Assembly (NCBI GenBank): GCA_949825065.1
Contig: OX463838.1
Span: forward strand, 3,202,251 to 3,266,250
Source of the DNA: Odontocerum albicorne
Lineage: Eukaryota > Arthropoda > Insecta > Trichoptera > Odontoceridae
Direction of reading: 5' to 3'
DNA length: 64,000 bases
The translations under genes and the position numbers were made by a program. Under the pieces are notes generated by a model. That model was not told where the DNA came from, did not search any database, and saw only the letters and a program-made list of their open reading frames with translations. Positions 20,625-31,060 of this stretch are shown here, one piece after another (position 1 is the stretch's first letter; every line of letters begins with the position of its first letter).

Positions 20625-20885
20625 CATACATACATACTCGTACCATCACACCGTTTGGTAGATGTAAAGAGGGGAGTGCGCCATACTTTCCTATCTTGAT
20701 ACATATATTTCCCCTCTTCTACATCAATACAATATCTCATTCCTACGATTTGTCTAACTTCTAATATTTCCTTCTTTCAAAACATCATTCACTTGTTTCA
20801 AGCACATATTCTGTAGTGTTCTACTACCACTATTCTATTCACACTTGCTCTGTATATTTTTTGTTAGTCTTTTTCATTAATTTAT
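20625..20885 (-). pseudogene. RTE-R C-terminus, copy
   Basis: The minus-strand reading matches 21120-21440 in the same order, with indels. It carries the TACTCGTA octamer at 20635. Confidence 0.55.
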
Positions 20886-20899
20886 TACACGTGACCTTA

Positions 20900-20995
20900 T
20901 CATCTCAGAGTGATATACTTCATCTTGCTCAATACATCATTTTAGAGTGCTATACTTCATCTTGGTCAATACATAATCTTAGAGTGCTATACCGA
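20900..20995. repeat. Imperfect 38-bp tandem duplication
   Basis: TATACTTCATCTTG...TCAATACATAAT followed by TTAGAGTGC occurs twice in a row (about 20910-20950 and 20950-20990). Confidence 0.6.
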
Positions 20996-21114
20996 AGACA
21001 ATATTGTCTCCCGGACACAATCTCTATACCTATCACCAATTCGGATATTTTGAAGAGTACAGCATAAATGAAGAAAACGATGAGAGTTTTTTTTTTAAAT
21101 TCAGTAAAAAATAT

Positions 21115-21440
21115 TGTCTCATACGAGTACTTACCATCACGCTATTTCCCTATCGGGGTAGGCAGAGAAGAAAGAGTGCCAGACTTCTCTATCTTGACAC
21201 GCATTAACCTCTTCCACAACCACACAACTCCTACAATTTATTTGACTTTCCACGTTTCGTTCTTTTAGAATATCATTAATTTGATCCAACCATACTTTCC
21301 TTGGCCTTCCTCTCACACGCCGTTCACTCACATTTTCACTTAATATCTATTTTGTAAGTCTTCCTTTATTCATTCTTTCCACATGATCAAACCATCTCCA
21401 TGTGCCCTTTTTCATCTTACTTAATACTTCATATCACATT
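21115..21440 (-). pseudogene. RTE-R C-terminus, best-preserved copy
   Basis: The open frame 21331-21137 reads RGRPRKVWLDQINDILKERN, then CRSC and CQDREVWHSFFSAYPDREIA, the clearest view of this family. Upstream (to 21440) the WFDHVERM-like segment precedes it in a different frame. The order and motifs match RTE-class C-termini. It is 5'-truncated. Confidence 0.7.
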
Positions 21441-22042
21441 ACCAAAAGCACAAGTAAATTTTCTTCTTAGATTAAGCGCGTTAGAAAGCACTCATCAACA
21501 TACTTAAGTGACTGAATATATATGTATCATATGTTTGTGTGTATATACTCGTTTGTATACATATGCATTATTTTTTATTTTATATAATTTAAAAAAAAAA
21601 TTCTATGTAATTTTTCTTCTTTTTTTAATGTCTTGTATTTTTCAAAGTAATTGGGCAGAGCCTGTTTTGAAAAAATAAATAAATAAATAAAATCAGCCTT
21701 AAATATTTTTAATAAAACCGCCTTCTCTATTCTAGTCGTCTTATTCTTATCATTATTTAAATTATACCTACAATTATTTTTTGCGGGTTAGATGTTTGAC
21801 GTATATCTACCTTCGAATGACGTGTGCGAAGTGCGGTGTTTTCTCTCCTAGCCCTAGTCAAAGGTCAGTCGTGAATTAGTCGCTTTGTTTTTTCCCAAAT
21901 AGAAAACAAATTCGTGATTTGCGGTTTTGTGGCAGTTATCATATTAAAGTATCACAAAAATTGCTGTTTATTGCTCATTTGGGTTATTATCTGTTGTATA
22001 GTACTATCTGGGGAATATGTTCCCAGATGATGGAAGAGTTAA
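21441..22042. other. No gene seen
   Basis: AT-rich with AT microsatellite-like runs near 21660-21690. 21790-21960 is slightly GC-richer and unassigned. Confidence 0.35.
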
Positions 22043-22700
22043 AGGAGTATTCCACTCTAGAGAGTTGAATTTCGGGCGTTTTTTCAGACTAAATAAAAAA
22101 AATAAACAAAAATATTTTTACTGTGCATTTTTTACAGTTTGTTTATTGATGATTTGAGAATGTACGAGTACAAAAAACTTGAAAATTCAAGATGTTATCA
22201 GGTATTAACATATATCTTGTAAAAAAAAAGAGGGTAAGCTGGTCGACATGATTAGAACCCTTTCGTAAATTTGAAACAAAAATCATGCACTGTTTCTTGA
22301 TAAAAAATAATATGGTTATTGTTGGTACCAAATCAATATAAAAAAATCGTAAAATGGTGGCTATCTGAAAAAAATTCAAATTTTTACCCTTTTTTTCAAA
22401 TCTTTAATTTTTTTTAAGTAGTAAAAAAAACTTTAGAATTTTCCAAGGTAGGAACGATATAAAAATATTTATTAAAGTTTTATACCAAATTTGAAGGCAA
22501 TCGGTTGGATAAATTTGAGATTTCATGTCGACCAGGTCGAAAAAAGTAGTTTCGAGAAAAACGCGTTTAAAGTTTTGAGATTATTGTCTTAATCATTCCG
22601 GTGCGGCGTAATTGCTGCCTCATTTATAGCTATATAACTTGAATATTGAGAATTAAAAAAAATCCTTTTGAGAGCATAAGTTAGAATACTCCCTTAGTAG
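22043..22700. mobile_element. Possible TIR element (MITE)
   Basis: The left end TAAAGGAGTATTCCACTC and the right end (reverse complement) TAAGGGAGTATTCTAAC are similar, and TTA lies next to both. The interior is AT-rich with no domain. It is the only copy in the window, so the call is tentative. Confidence 0.4.
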
Positions 22701-22829
22701 AATAGCCCCTTAAGAGGGATATCAAACGGTGTGTAGCGATTAGAAACAGAAAAGTGAATCGGGCACTAAAACATGTACCATATATTTGAACCGTACAATA
22801 TCAAAATCTGTTAAGATTATAGTCCATAG

Positions 22830-23030
22830 TAGTATTTTGGTGCTAACTTTGACGTATGGGAATGAAACGCGAACGTAGAAAAATACTGATAAGAGTCGAA
22901 TAAACGCTGTAGAAATATGTGCATTGAGAAGAATACATAGAGTGACAATGTATGACTGAATACAGAATTAATTAATAGGGGATGAAAGGCTAATGTGTTA
23001 AGCAAGTATGCAAATACCTTTGAGTTTGTT
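22830..23030 (+). pseudogene. RTE-R fragment
   Basis: The reading TYGNETRT, then NAVEICALRRIH, then GDERLMC matches 3730-3880 in order. Frames are broken and the copy is truncated on both sides; the PLE begins immediately after. Confidence 0.55.
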
Positions 23031-23040
23031 TGGACTTGTG

Positions 23041-23530
23041 GTAGGAAAGTTTAGTTTCAAGGCTTTCACCTCATCATCAGGGGAGCACACACAAGACTGA
23101 ATTACGTTTTAACTTGTACCAAGATACACGCTTCTAACGATTAACATTCGGGTGGATGACTGAGGGTGAAGGGTGAGGGGAAGGGAGGGATGAGACGATC
23201 TCGGCCAGCAGCGGGGAGATTTTTGGGATATATGTGTTTGCCAGATGTTCACCTCGATGCACTGATTTAGAAATTTCTAGGGCCTCCAATCTGTCCAATT
23301 TATTACCATTACTACTGATATGTAAGAATTTGGCATCATCGATAGAAAATGTGTGGTTTTCACGGGAACAATGATTACCCATTTCAGAATAAATTAGAGG
23401 ATTTGTTAAAGCGGATTTGTGATCACGAAATCTCTTTTCAAAAGATCTTCCTGTCTTTCCTACATATAAATTAACACAGTCAGCACATATATGTTATTTT
23501 TTTTATGATTCATGACACATACATATAAGG
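23041..23530 (-). mobile_element. Penelope-like element 3' part, GIY-YIG end retained
   Basis: On the minus strand: endonuclease codons (about 23505-23134), a stop, 3' sequence, then a hammerhead-like core (23054-23083: CUGAUGA, GAGG-loop-CCUU, GAAAC) that is cut right after GAAAC by the junction. The order, endonuclease then terminal ribozyme-like motif, is as expected for Penelope-like elements. Confidence 0.75.
23134..23505 (-). pseudogene. PLE GIY-YIG endonuclease C-terminal fragment
   Basis: The reading ICADCVNLYVGKTGRSFEKR carries the YVG..GRS form of the second GIY-YIG motif, followed by FRDHKSALTNPLIYSEMGNH and CSRENHTFSIDDAK. The R..H pair fits GIY-YIG catalytic segments. The frame is open for about 120 codons to a stop at 23134, but the first GIY tyrosine motif and the whole RT domain are missing. 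The product would nick DNA for target-primed insertion in a complete element; this copy is dead. Confidence 0.75.
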
Positions 23531-24077
23531 TCACGAGTTAGATATCAGTCAACACGGAACTACAAGAAATGCAGTAACTTTTATGATTTAAGTGTCCTCT
23601 TCTTGGAAGTAGACAGCCCACTGTGCGTTGAGGATGGCGCTTGGACTGCGAAATTGGCGGTGTTATTGTGGTCAAAAGCTACCACAGTTCCTACCGAGAA
23701 ATGAATACACTATTAATTATATACTTTACACGGATCTCAAAAATTATTCATTGCCTACTTATAAAGGACTTCTTCAACTAATATTTACACCGGCAGTTTC
23801 CTTATAAAAGGGACTTTCAAGAATCCGGATGTTCGTTTTAATAATAGAATCGTTTTGATTGCAAACATAGTTTATGGAAACAGCGGTGTTTCTTAATCAA
23901 ATGAGGTTTGAAAAAATAAGCTGTCAGCTTTCGAGTATGTTTCTCACGGAAATATTAAAATTGTTTTTTGATGATCCGGGTTTGGGAGAATTTTTTTTAT
24001 GAATATTTGGTGTCTGTTTTTATGAAAAGAGGTGTGAGTCGAACACAAGAATGCTTTCCTACAAACATCTTTAGACT
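23531..24077. other. No gene seen
   Basis: 23590-23700 is GC-balanced and unassigned; the rest is AT-rich. Confidence 0.35.
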
Positions 24078-24599
24078 AAGGCCACACCAAAGTGCTTCGC
24101 TAGGTGCTAAGCTTGGTGCTACGTGACTAATAGACTAGGTGATTTCATGCTTGGTCACACCGAAGTGCTTTGCACAAATTCATTTGACATTTGGGATCGG
24201 TTGAGTCAACAAACGATGCCACTCTCAAAACTAATATATTTCATTACAACTTACCATCTTTATTCACTTCCTGCGCAACTTCATTCCAAAGTGATTTTAT
24301 TACAGGTTAATTTTTGTATAATTTTCTCGATGGGTTTAACAAAGGCTACCTTATATACACAGCTGCTATTAAAACTTCCTCCATCTTGTAAAATCACTTG
24401 GTGACACAATAAAATTAACCAGGATATCTGTTCGCTAGGATACTCACTAGGGGACTAATCGTCACGTAGCGTGGTGCGAAGCGTGCAGTGTGGCCATCAC
24501 AATAGTATGCGGTGCATTGGTTCGCTAGGTTATGTCGCCTAGCTCGCAGCGTAGCTCTAAGCAACAAGCGAGGCTCCTACCTGTGTGGCCGAGGCCTTA
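24078..24599. mobile_element. Harbinger-like MITE, copy 2
   Basis: A 516-bp element (24081-24596), inverted relative to 6252-6757, with ends GGCCACACCAAAG and, inverted, GGCCTCGGCCACAC. Flanks are TAA and TTA. It is about the same length as copy 1 and retains the same 130-bp exon. Confidence 0.7.
24255..24384 (-). pseudogene. MADF-like first exon, copy 2
   Basis: It starts with ATG at 24384 (MEEVLIAAVYI) and ends at the donor GTAAGT (24254-24249 read on the minus strand). VIKSLWNEVAQEVNKD is identical to copy 1 apart from K/E. It has two stops. Keeping the same exon boundary in both copies shows that the common parent had this gene. Confidence 0.5.
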
Positions 24600-24884
24600 C
24601 TGTAGTCCGAGCGAGGTGTTTGTTGAATATATAATACTTTCTTATGCGACATCACATAAGAGTTAGGCCACGTATTATTCTGGTCTCGTCGCCAATTTTT
24701 GGACATTGGCGTAAAAAAATTGTTATGAAGATAAAATTAAGTAAATTGGTACAAACCAAATATTTAGCAAATTTAAAATTTAAAAAAATTGTATTTTTCA
24801 AAAAAAGTATAATTTGCTTGTGCGCTGTTATAGCTGTCAGACGTGATTTGTTTGATATTAGTGCAATTTGTTTAATCAAAAACT
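24600..24884. other. No gene seen
   Basis: AT-rich with overlapping chance frames on both strands. Confidence 0.35.
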
Positions 24885-25385
24885 GTTCAGTCCACTTTTT
24901 GTAACGGTATAACCCTACCGGTGTCAAGGCTTTCACCTCATCATCAGGGAGCACAAACAGCACCGAATTCCGTTCGAACTGGTACCGAGATACACGCTTC
25001 TAACGGTTGGTGACATTCGGGTTGGGGAATGAGGGCTGAGGTAGGCATGGGACAACCTCGGCGAGCAGCGTAGCGATTCTTGGTATACATGGGTTTGCCA
25101 GATATTCACCTCGATGCACTGACTTAGACATTTCTAGGGCATCGAATCTGTCCAATTTATATCCGTTACTACTGATATGTAAGAGTTTGGCATCATCGAT
25201 AGAAAAAGTATGGTTTTCACGGTGACAATGATTAGCCATTTCAGAATAAATTAGAAGATTTGTTAAGAAATTAGAAGATGGTTATACCGTTACAAAAAGT
25301 GAAATAAACAGTGTTCGATAAAACAAACTACAAAGTTTTTAAACCTCCACAACGTTAATGCCTTAACTATAAATAATATATTAAA
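24885..25385 (-). mobile_element. Penelope-like element with both ends and internal endonuclease fragment
   Basis: On the plus strand: an inverted terminal arm (AATTTGTTTAATC to CCACTTTTTGTAACGG, with hammerhead-like core 24913-24950, minus), then the antisense endonuclease codons, then at 25280 the outer part of a plus-oriented terminal repeat ending AACTATAAATAATAT. This is the parent architecture of the short inverted units at 3.3, 11.8 and 36.4 kb. The core has GACA instead of GAAA and is probably inactive. Confidence 0.75.
25000..25275 (-). pseudogene. PLE endonuclease C-terminal codons, copy 2
   Basis: MANHCHRENHTFSIDDAKLL aligns with the copy at 23134-23382. About 79 codons are open to a stop at 25000. 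The YVG motif region has been deleted upstream. Confidence 0.7.
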
Positions 25386-26040
25386 TTAGTGTGTTTGAGT
25401 CTCGAATAAAAGCGCCCTTGAGAAGAATATCCTCTCAAAACGGCGCTATATAAAATTGTTATTTGAATATGAAATTGAGGCCGTCCTGATGATAACAGAC
25501 CTCTAAAAAATAAACGAATACACATATTTAACGTCGCAAATTATCAGCAATTACTGTTGGAGGTATGAAAATGATAATAAAAATTATTATCTTTATCGTG
25601 TATGAGGATAAAGCTTTATAGACGTAAAAGGTGTGTAATCTATTCTTAATATAGGCAGACACATTAACCATATGCGGATGATTTGTACGACACAATACAA
25701 CCTGCGAGATATTTCCACGTTTCCTGCACTTTCTCAGACTTGCCACACCCACCTCTTTGCAGTGCTGTGCCCGTCTTGTAAGACATTGTAACAGCTAATA
25801 CTAAACAGCACTCATCAAGAATTGCAGCAATGTGAATTGACTAAAATATTCAACGAAGATCTCAAATTTTTATTGATTAGTTGTAAAATATCGTGGAAGG
25901 CAGTCAATCATTTTGACGGAAATCAAATTATGATAATAATTTAGCTATCTTATTCAAATGAACTTTATTGTTAGTTTATAATACTTTTATGAGACTCAAA
26001 AAATTCAATACATTCAGCTGTAAAACGAAGGATGTGATAA
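25386..26040. other. No gene seen
   Basis: AT-rich. The minus frame at 25528-25752 has no domain. 25640-25760 is GC-balanced and unassigned. Confidence 0.35.
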
Positions 26041-26590
26041 AATTCCATCATTCGTAGAATAATTTCAAGGTGTGTTCTGTGTTTAACGGTTAAATAAGGA
26101 GTTACGTATTGAAATGAAAAGGAGTTACGTATTGAAAAAATTCCATCATTTGTAGAATAATTTCAAGGTGTGTTCTGTGTTTAACGGTTAAATAAAAAGT
26201 TACGTATTGAAATGAAAAGGAATTACGTACTGCAAAAAATCCATCATTTGTAGAATAATTTCAAGGTGTGTTCTGTGTTTAACGGTTAAATAAGTAGTTA
26301 CGTATTGAAAAAATTCCATCATTTGTAGAATGATTTCAAGGTGTGTTCTGTGTTTAAAGGTTAAATAAAAAGTTACGTATTGAAATGAAAAGGAATTACG
26401 TATTGAAAAAATTCCATCATTTGTAGAATAATTTCAAGGTGTGTTCTGTGTTTAACGGTTAAATAAGGAGTTACGTATCGAAATGAAAAGGAGTTACGTA
26501 TTGAAAAAATTCCATCATTTGTAGAATAATTTCAAGGTGTGTTCTGTGTTTAACGGTCAAATAAGGAGTTAAGTATTGAAATGAAAAATA
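26040..26590. repeat. Tandem array, about 96-100 bp unit, six copies
   Basis: The unit contains CATCATTTGTAGAATAATTT, AAGGTGTGTTCTGTG, AACGGTTAAATAA and GAGTTACGTATTGAAA. Copies start near 26046, 26142, 26242, 26318, 26413 and 26510. One unit is short (76 bp) because it lacks one of two internal AGTTACGTATTGAAA submotifs. Confidence 0.9.
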
Positions 26591-26629
26591 TCTATTAAAA
26601 AAAAACAACTTTTAAAAAAAAGTTTATCA

Positions 26630-26747
26630 GGGATTATCTATGAATGTTCTTATTTTTCCGATTTAAAATCGCTAATTTTTTATCGCGTACTCACTACCCA
26701 ACACCGGAGCGCGCGTTTTAATTTTAGCACCGTAAGGGAAGGGTTAA
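26630..26747. mobile_element. piggyBac-like MITE end
   Basis: The right end (ATCTATGAATGTTCTTATTT to GTAAGGGAAGGG, then TTAA at 26744-26747) matches 625-745 of MITE copy 1. The left part is missing; the tandem array lies in its place. Confidence 0.55.
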
Positions 26748-26764
26748 ACTGAATATTTATTTTA

Positions 26765-26880
26765 GTTAAGATTTTGTTAACATGTTTAAAAATAAATAAA
26801 GTGTAGAAATGTGCGCTGTTAGAAAAATACATGAAGGAACAATGTATTACAGAATACAAAATGAAGTTGTTTTTTTCTTA
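26765..26880 (+). pseudogene. RTE-R fragment
   Basis: EMCAVRKIHEGTMYYRIQNE-like reading in broken frame, as in the other RTE-R copies. Confidence 0.45.
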
Positions 26881-26979
26881 TGGCACCCTTTAATCTATCC
26901 AATTTAGTGTTTCGGATCAAAGAGCTTGGTTGGTAAACAATCTTATTTTCGACCTAAGTAAACGAGCCTTCAGGTTTAG

Positions 26980-27600
26980 ATAAGGCATTGAACTGGTTGA
27001 ATGTTAGAAATAGATGCCAAATTCACATACTGTCTCTATTGTATAATATCCTTAACTGCCCCGCCACCCCCTCTTATCTCGCCGAGAATTTTCAGCGTAT
27101 TTCCATTCATGGATTAGCGCTACGCTCAAACAGAGATTGTTCGCCTTTCCAGTTCACCGCTCCTCTTTCTTTACGTCATCCTTTACTGCCCATGCAGTGA
27201 GACTCTGGAATCAGCTACAAACCAATATAAGACTCGCTCCGTCCTTGGCATGCTTTCAGAAGTGACTGAAAAAACTCTTAATTTCTAGTCAGTAAAATAA
27301 CGTGTTTCATTCCTGATTTTTCTTTTCCTTTCCTCTCCACCATCCCTTCCTTTCCTTTCGATTGAAGATATCTCACTTTATACGAAAAATGGTGTTCGGG
27401 TGATTGTCCGTCTTTGTGGGGTTCGTGGGCATGTGCTCACGTATATGTTTATGGATTTCGTGGGGATGGATAGTCATTTGAATGATTTATGTGACCACGT
27501 AACTTGCTTCATTTACTTTTGTCTGGTTTGTTGGAAGAGATTGCCGCTAGGCAATAAACCCGCTAGATTGTATTTGCAATTAAATAAATAAAATAAATAG
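26980..27600 (+). mobile_element. LINE-D 3' end
   Basis: It carries the C-terminal codons of a non-LTR polyprotein (26988-27268), then about 330 bp of 3' untranslated sequence ending GGCAATAAACCCGCTAGATT and an AAATAAATAAAATAAATA tail. Other 3' ends of the same LINE lie at 36125, 49190, 50780, 54358 and three times in the 59-60 kb array. Its last 40 bp are shared by the SINEs. Confidence 0.8.
26988..27268 (+). pseudogene. LINE-D RT C-terminal fragment
   Basis: The reading RCQIHILSLLYNILNCPATP, then FQRISIHGLALRSNRDCSPF, a frame change near 27165, then AVRLWNQLQTNIRLAPSLA and KKLLISS. The LW..L...IR..PSL..F...LK arrangement is typical of CR1/Jockey-like non-LTR C-termini. It is 5'-truncated and frameshifted. 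Confidence 0.7.
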
Positions 27601-27639
27601 AGCCTCTGGAGTAGGCATGGAACTCGCGGTTTGTCATTG

Positions 27640-27768
27640 AACGTGTTGGCAACACTCATTTTACTAGACTGGCACCCTTTTTTGGGCACAATCGAATAGA
27701 ACCCAAACCCCCGGATGAAAGTCAAGAATGTTGCCACTTGGCTACGGAGGTCGTCACAAAATGAAGTA
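27640..27768 (-). repeat. SINE head, minus strand
   Basis: The reverse complement reads ACCTCCGTAGCCAAGTGGC as A-box region and GGGTTTGGGTTCTATTCGAT as B-box region. The 3' part is partly replaced. Confidence 0.6.
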
Positions 27769-27895
27769 ATTAGGGATGAACGTGAACTTAAGGTTGATGT
27801 GTTGAGTAAGATGAAGAAGAGCACTCAGAAATGGTTTGGGCATGTGGAACGAGTGATTTAAAAAAGATTGATTAAATATAAGAAAGACTGACTTT
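27769..27895 (+). pseudogene. RTE-R fragment
   Basis: MNVNLRLMC, then MKKSTQKWFGHVERVI in a near-continuous frame, the GHVER segment of RTE-R. Confidence 0.55.
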
Positions 27896-28035
27896 ATTTT
27901 ATTTATTTACACAAGTTGGGTAAAATGATAGTTGACATTGGGAAAGCGTTGTAGCCTTCATCCTCAGGGTGATAAAGAAAACATTGCCGAATATAGTAAG
28001 CACGCTAGATGTAAAAAAATATAAACAAATTTTAT
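27896..28035 (-). repeat. Unassigned retroelement-like 3' end
   Basis: It starts on + with TTTATTTTATTTATTTACAC, a T-rich tail like the ends of the LINEs here, followed by GC-balanced sequence that matches no other family in the window. Confidence 0.4.
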
Positions 28036-28043
28036 AACTATGT

Positions 28044-28085
28044 AGAAATAGTGGCCTGGTGATAAGACACTTGTCTGCCGATCCG
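28044..28085 (+). repeat. SINE head fused to RTE-4
   Basis: GTGGCCTGGTGATAAGAC and CTTGTCTGCCGAT match the SINE start at 34030-34064. It breaks into RTE-4 at a shared CGGAG. Confidence 0.6.
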
Positions 28086-28520
28086 GAGCCAGGAGATTTG
28101 CCTCCTGCCAACACCTCTTCGACCTTCTATTTTGCCTTGGATGATCAGGTGCAGTAATTTGTACTTTGCTCCTCTAAGTACACGACTCAAGTAAGACACC
28201 TTTCGGATTTTTATATTAGTCAGCAACTTTCTATCAACTTTGGTTCTTTGAAGAACCCTTGTGTTGCTGACCATATCCGTCCAGGGTATCCGTAGCATTC
28301 TTCGGTGCATCCACATTTCGAATGCTTCCAGTCAGTTCATACTACCAACTTTGAGGGTCCATGATTCTACTCCATGCAATAACACTGACCAAACGTAGCT
28401 TTTGACTAACCGTTGTCGAAGTTTCAAGTTTAGTTCATCATCGCAGAATACGCTTCTCATTTTATTAAAAGCCGCACGAGATGATTCAATTCTGCACTTT
28501 ACGAGTATATCCAAGTTTGA
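28080..28520 (-). pseudogene. RTE-4 C-terminus, minus copy 2
   Basis: Two frames, 28514-28332 (SSRAAFNKMRSVFCDDELNL, then VESWTLK) and 28316-28038 (MWMHRRMLRIPWTDMV, KIRKVSYLSRVLRG), cover more of the RT C-terminus than the other copies. The end is replaced by SINE-derived codons, so the last 16 residues of the open frame are not RTE. Confidence 0.8.
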
Positions 28521-29139
28521 TTTTTGTTACATATTATACTTCCTGATGAAGCCTTTACTGATCTACATTAAGTTATGTACATACATAATATATTTATGCA
28601 CCCAAGAAACTGTTTGATTTCTAATATACCATAAAATAAAAATATGTATTGTCAGAAAATTATTTGTTGGGTGCAGTTTAGATATCCTTTCTTCATTCGC
28701 CCACATTTAGCAGTCAATGGCCAGCCAAGTCATGGAGATCCACGATGTTATATGACGGGGCGTCAGTCAGGAAATATGGGTGCCATAAAACTATTAAACT
28801 CCCCCGATAACATATAGATATTCCTCCATTTAGTGACAGATATATAGGTGTTAACTCATCAAATTGAAAAAAATCTACGAGTGAACAAACTTACTTCCTT
28901 GGTTTTATCCACATAAGGTCCTCGCTTGATGTTTCAATCAATTATCAAGTTTGTTAACCAGATAAAAAAAATGATTTGGTAGGAGGAAAAAAAATTAACA
29001 ACACGGTTTTACTGATTTTAATGTGTAAAGATTATCGTTTTGATATGAAAGATTGATGTTCAATTATTTTTAACTTGGAAGAAAACGTGTTTTGGATTTT
29101 TATGATTTCTGTGTTTTGTAAAATGATTACATAAAAACA
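28521..29139. other. No gene seen; GC-balanced patch
   Basis: 28670-28830 is GC-balanced and unlike any repeat here (contains CAATGGCCAGCCAAGTCATG and CCATAAAACTATTAAAC). The remainder is AT-rich. Confidence 0.35.
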
Positions 29140-29212
29140 TTTTCTATAGGACGAGTCATCTGGTATTTAACATTTTCTATAGGACGAGTCATCTGGTATT
29201 TAACATTTTTTC
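29140..29212. repeat. 34-bp direct duplication
   Basis: ACATTTTCTATAGGACGAGT followed by CATCTGGTATTTA is present twice in tandem. Confidence 0.9.
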
Positions 29213-29292
29213 AATATTAAAAATCTATTTTTTCAATGGGAATGAATATTTATTATTGTTTATTTATTTAGTTAAATCATTTAACTTATATC

Positions 29293-29470
29293 TATCGACC
29301 AGCCCCGTGGTCTACTTGGTAAGACGTTTGTCTTCCAATGCTGGGTTGCAGGTTCCATTTTCTTTATTACACGATTTAATAAAAAATTTCAGCCTGCTTT
29401 TCACTTTAGACATTTGTGACGTCTTTCTCGTTGGTTGAAATATATTGCTGTATGGTAATAAAACCATAAT
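29293..29470 (+). repeat. SINE, diverged
   Basis: The A-box region is GTGGTCTACTTGGTAAGACG and the degraded B-box region GGGTTGCAGGTTCCATTTTC. The 3' part has CTTTTCACTTTAGACATTTG and GGTTGAAATATATTGC as in the other copies. Confidence 0.65.
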
Positions 29471-30099
29471 CATATATTAAATCCTTTGCCGTATAAATAA
29501 TTTGATTTTAATTTTTAAGAAGAAATATGCTCAAAGCAAATAAATAAAAGAATAAAGAACGGGGGTATTTTTTAATTAAGTATAATATTGATTTATGCAA
29601 AATATAGAAAATGCTAATTATTAAGGATAATTATTGTACATTAATTTAACAAAAAGGCTTGTTAAATTTGAAAATTATTTAACCGTTTTTTTTTATTTCT
29701 CATTCAAGTTATATCAGTGAAAATATGTATACTTACTAAACTATTTATAGGCGGCAACATTTAAGATATATTTTAAATTATTTTCAAGAAATCAAAGCCA
29801 TCAAGAGCTTTTCCTGTCACGTCAAGAGCCACCCAATAATTTTCGATGGGCAGCTAAGCACCATGACAATATTATGATAAAAAATATGAAAGTTAAACGA
29901 TCGTTAAAAAGTTGTGGTTTGAATCCATAACGCTTTTGTACAAAGTAATCATATTGATAACTAGGCCACGGCGTTGACAGGAATCTAATGTCTTTCTCTA
30001 GGCAGAATCAAATACCATAAATATACATTTTAGTGACAATTAAAAATTATTATTCATTTTAAATAACCTACATCTTAAAATGCTTCCGCACAAATCATT
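29471..30099. other. No gene seen
   Basis: AT-rich. TAATTATTAAGGATAATTA-like homeodomain-type motifs occur near 29610-29640. No frame or repeat was recognised. Confidence 0.35.
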
Positions 30100-30640
30100 G
30101 TTCAAGTCATAACAAACCGGTGACGAAGGTCAGTCTTTGATTTCAGTGTATGGAATGATACTTTCGGATGTTTATAGACCACTATCTGGAAAAACAAGTA
30201 AATGAACATCCAAAGCAAGATGAGGATATCCAAGCCCTGTGTCCGCCCCATAATGACATACAGCATAGAGTCCAGAGCTGATACTGTCAAAACCAAAAAT
30301 CTCCATTGAACCAGCGAAATGAAGGTACTCAGGAGTATCGCACGCAAACCCCTTCGTGATAGAGTACGAAACACAGAAATCCGAAGGATGTGCGAAGTTG
30401 AAGATAAAGTCAGATGAGAACGACAGAGATGAAGGTTCTGGAACGAACATGTATCCAGAATGGTGGAACCAAGAGCCGTAAGAATGGCCAGGGACAGTAT
30501 CACCCAAGAAAGCAGACCTCCAGGATGACCTCCCAAAAGATGGAAAGACAGCAGCCAGTCGACATCACAAGAGGGTAACTATGATGCAGGACCATAACAG
30601 GCCAACATGCCTAAAAGAAGAGGAATGATACAAAAAAAGA
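30100..30640 (+). pseudogene. RTE-6 C-terminus
   Basis: The plus-strand reading RPIMTYSIESRADTVKTKN, EMKVLRSIARKPLRDRVRN, then FWNEHVSRM and SRPPGRPPKRWKDS is an RTE-class C-terminus of another subfamily. About three stops interrupt it. The long open frames on the minus strand (30102-30536) are shadows. A truncated relative lies at 36225-36377. Confidence 0.75.
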
Positions 30641-30794
30641 ATTGCAATCGAATTTATCAATGTTCTGAACTAATTTGTACCGAATACAAGGATGCGTTAT
30701 ATTCGATTTTTAGTAAAATATGTTACATATATAAAGTATGATAGTAAAATAGTGGGCAGACATTTTTTTAATTTTGCTTACAATAGTTTCTTGG
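30641..30794. other. No gene seen
   Basis: Short AT-rich spacer. Confidence 0.35.
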
Positions 30795-31056
30795 TTACTC
30801 GAAGATATGAAAACAGTTTGAAGAAACTTGAGTGATTGGAAGTGTTGAGGAGTGGTGAGCAAGATGATGGTCTTCAGTAAGATGGATAGACCAAATCAAA
30901 GAGATGACTGGTGCCTCATTGAGTGCTGCACTCATAATGACCTAGGACTGGGAGGAGTAGAAACTAATAATCTGCTCAGCATCAGATTAATCAGAGGTTC
31001 ATGACACTCAGCCTTGAGTAACACGATAAATAAGAACTTGGTGGCGGCCAAGAATA
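30795..31056 (+). pseudogene. RTE-5 tail
   Basis: QDDGLQ, then RWIDQIKEMTGASLSAAL, then IRGS*HSALSNTINKN-like reading. RW.DQIKE is an RTE C-terminal segment; the end is GATAAATAAGAA. The sequence matches the interrupted copy at 6115-6830. Confidence 0.65.
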
Positions 31057-31060
31057 GATG

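Noticed and set aside
24644..24963. Overlapping frames of 86 and 103 codons
   Set aside because: Very AT-rich Lys/Ile/Leu-rich readings on both strands, and the minus frame starts inside the PLE end.
30102..30536. 144-codon open frame on the minus strand
   Set aside because: It is the shadow of the plus-strand RTE-6 pseudogene; its hydrophobic composition follows from the complementary codons.
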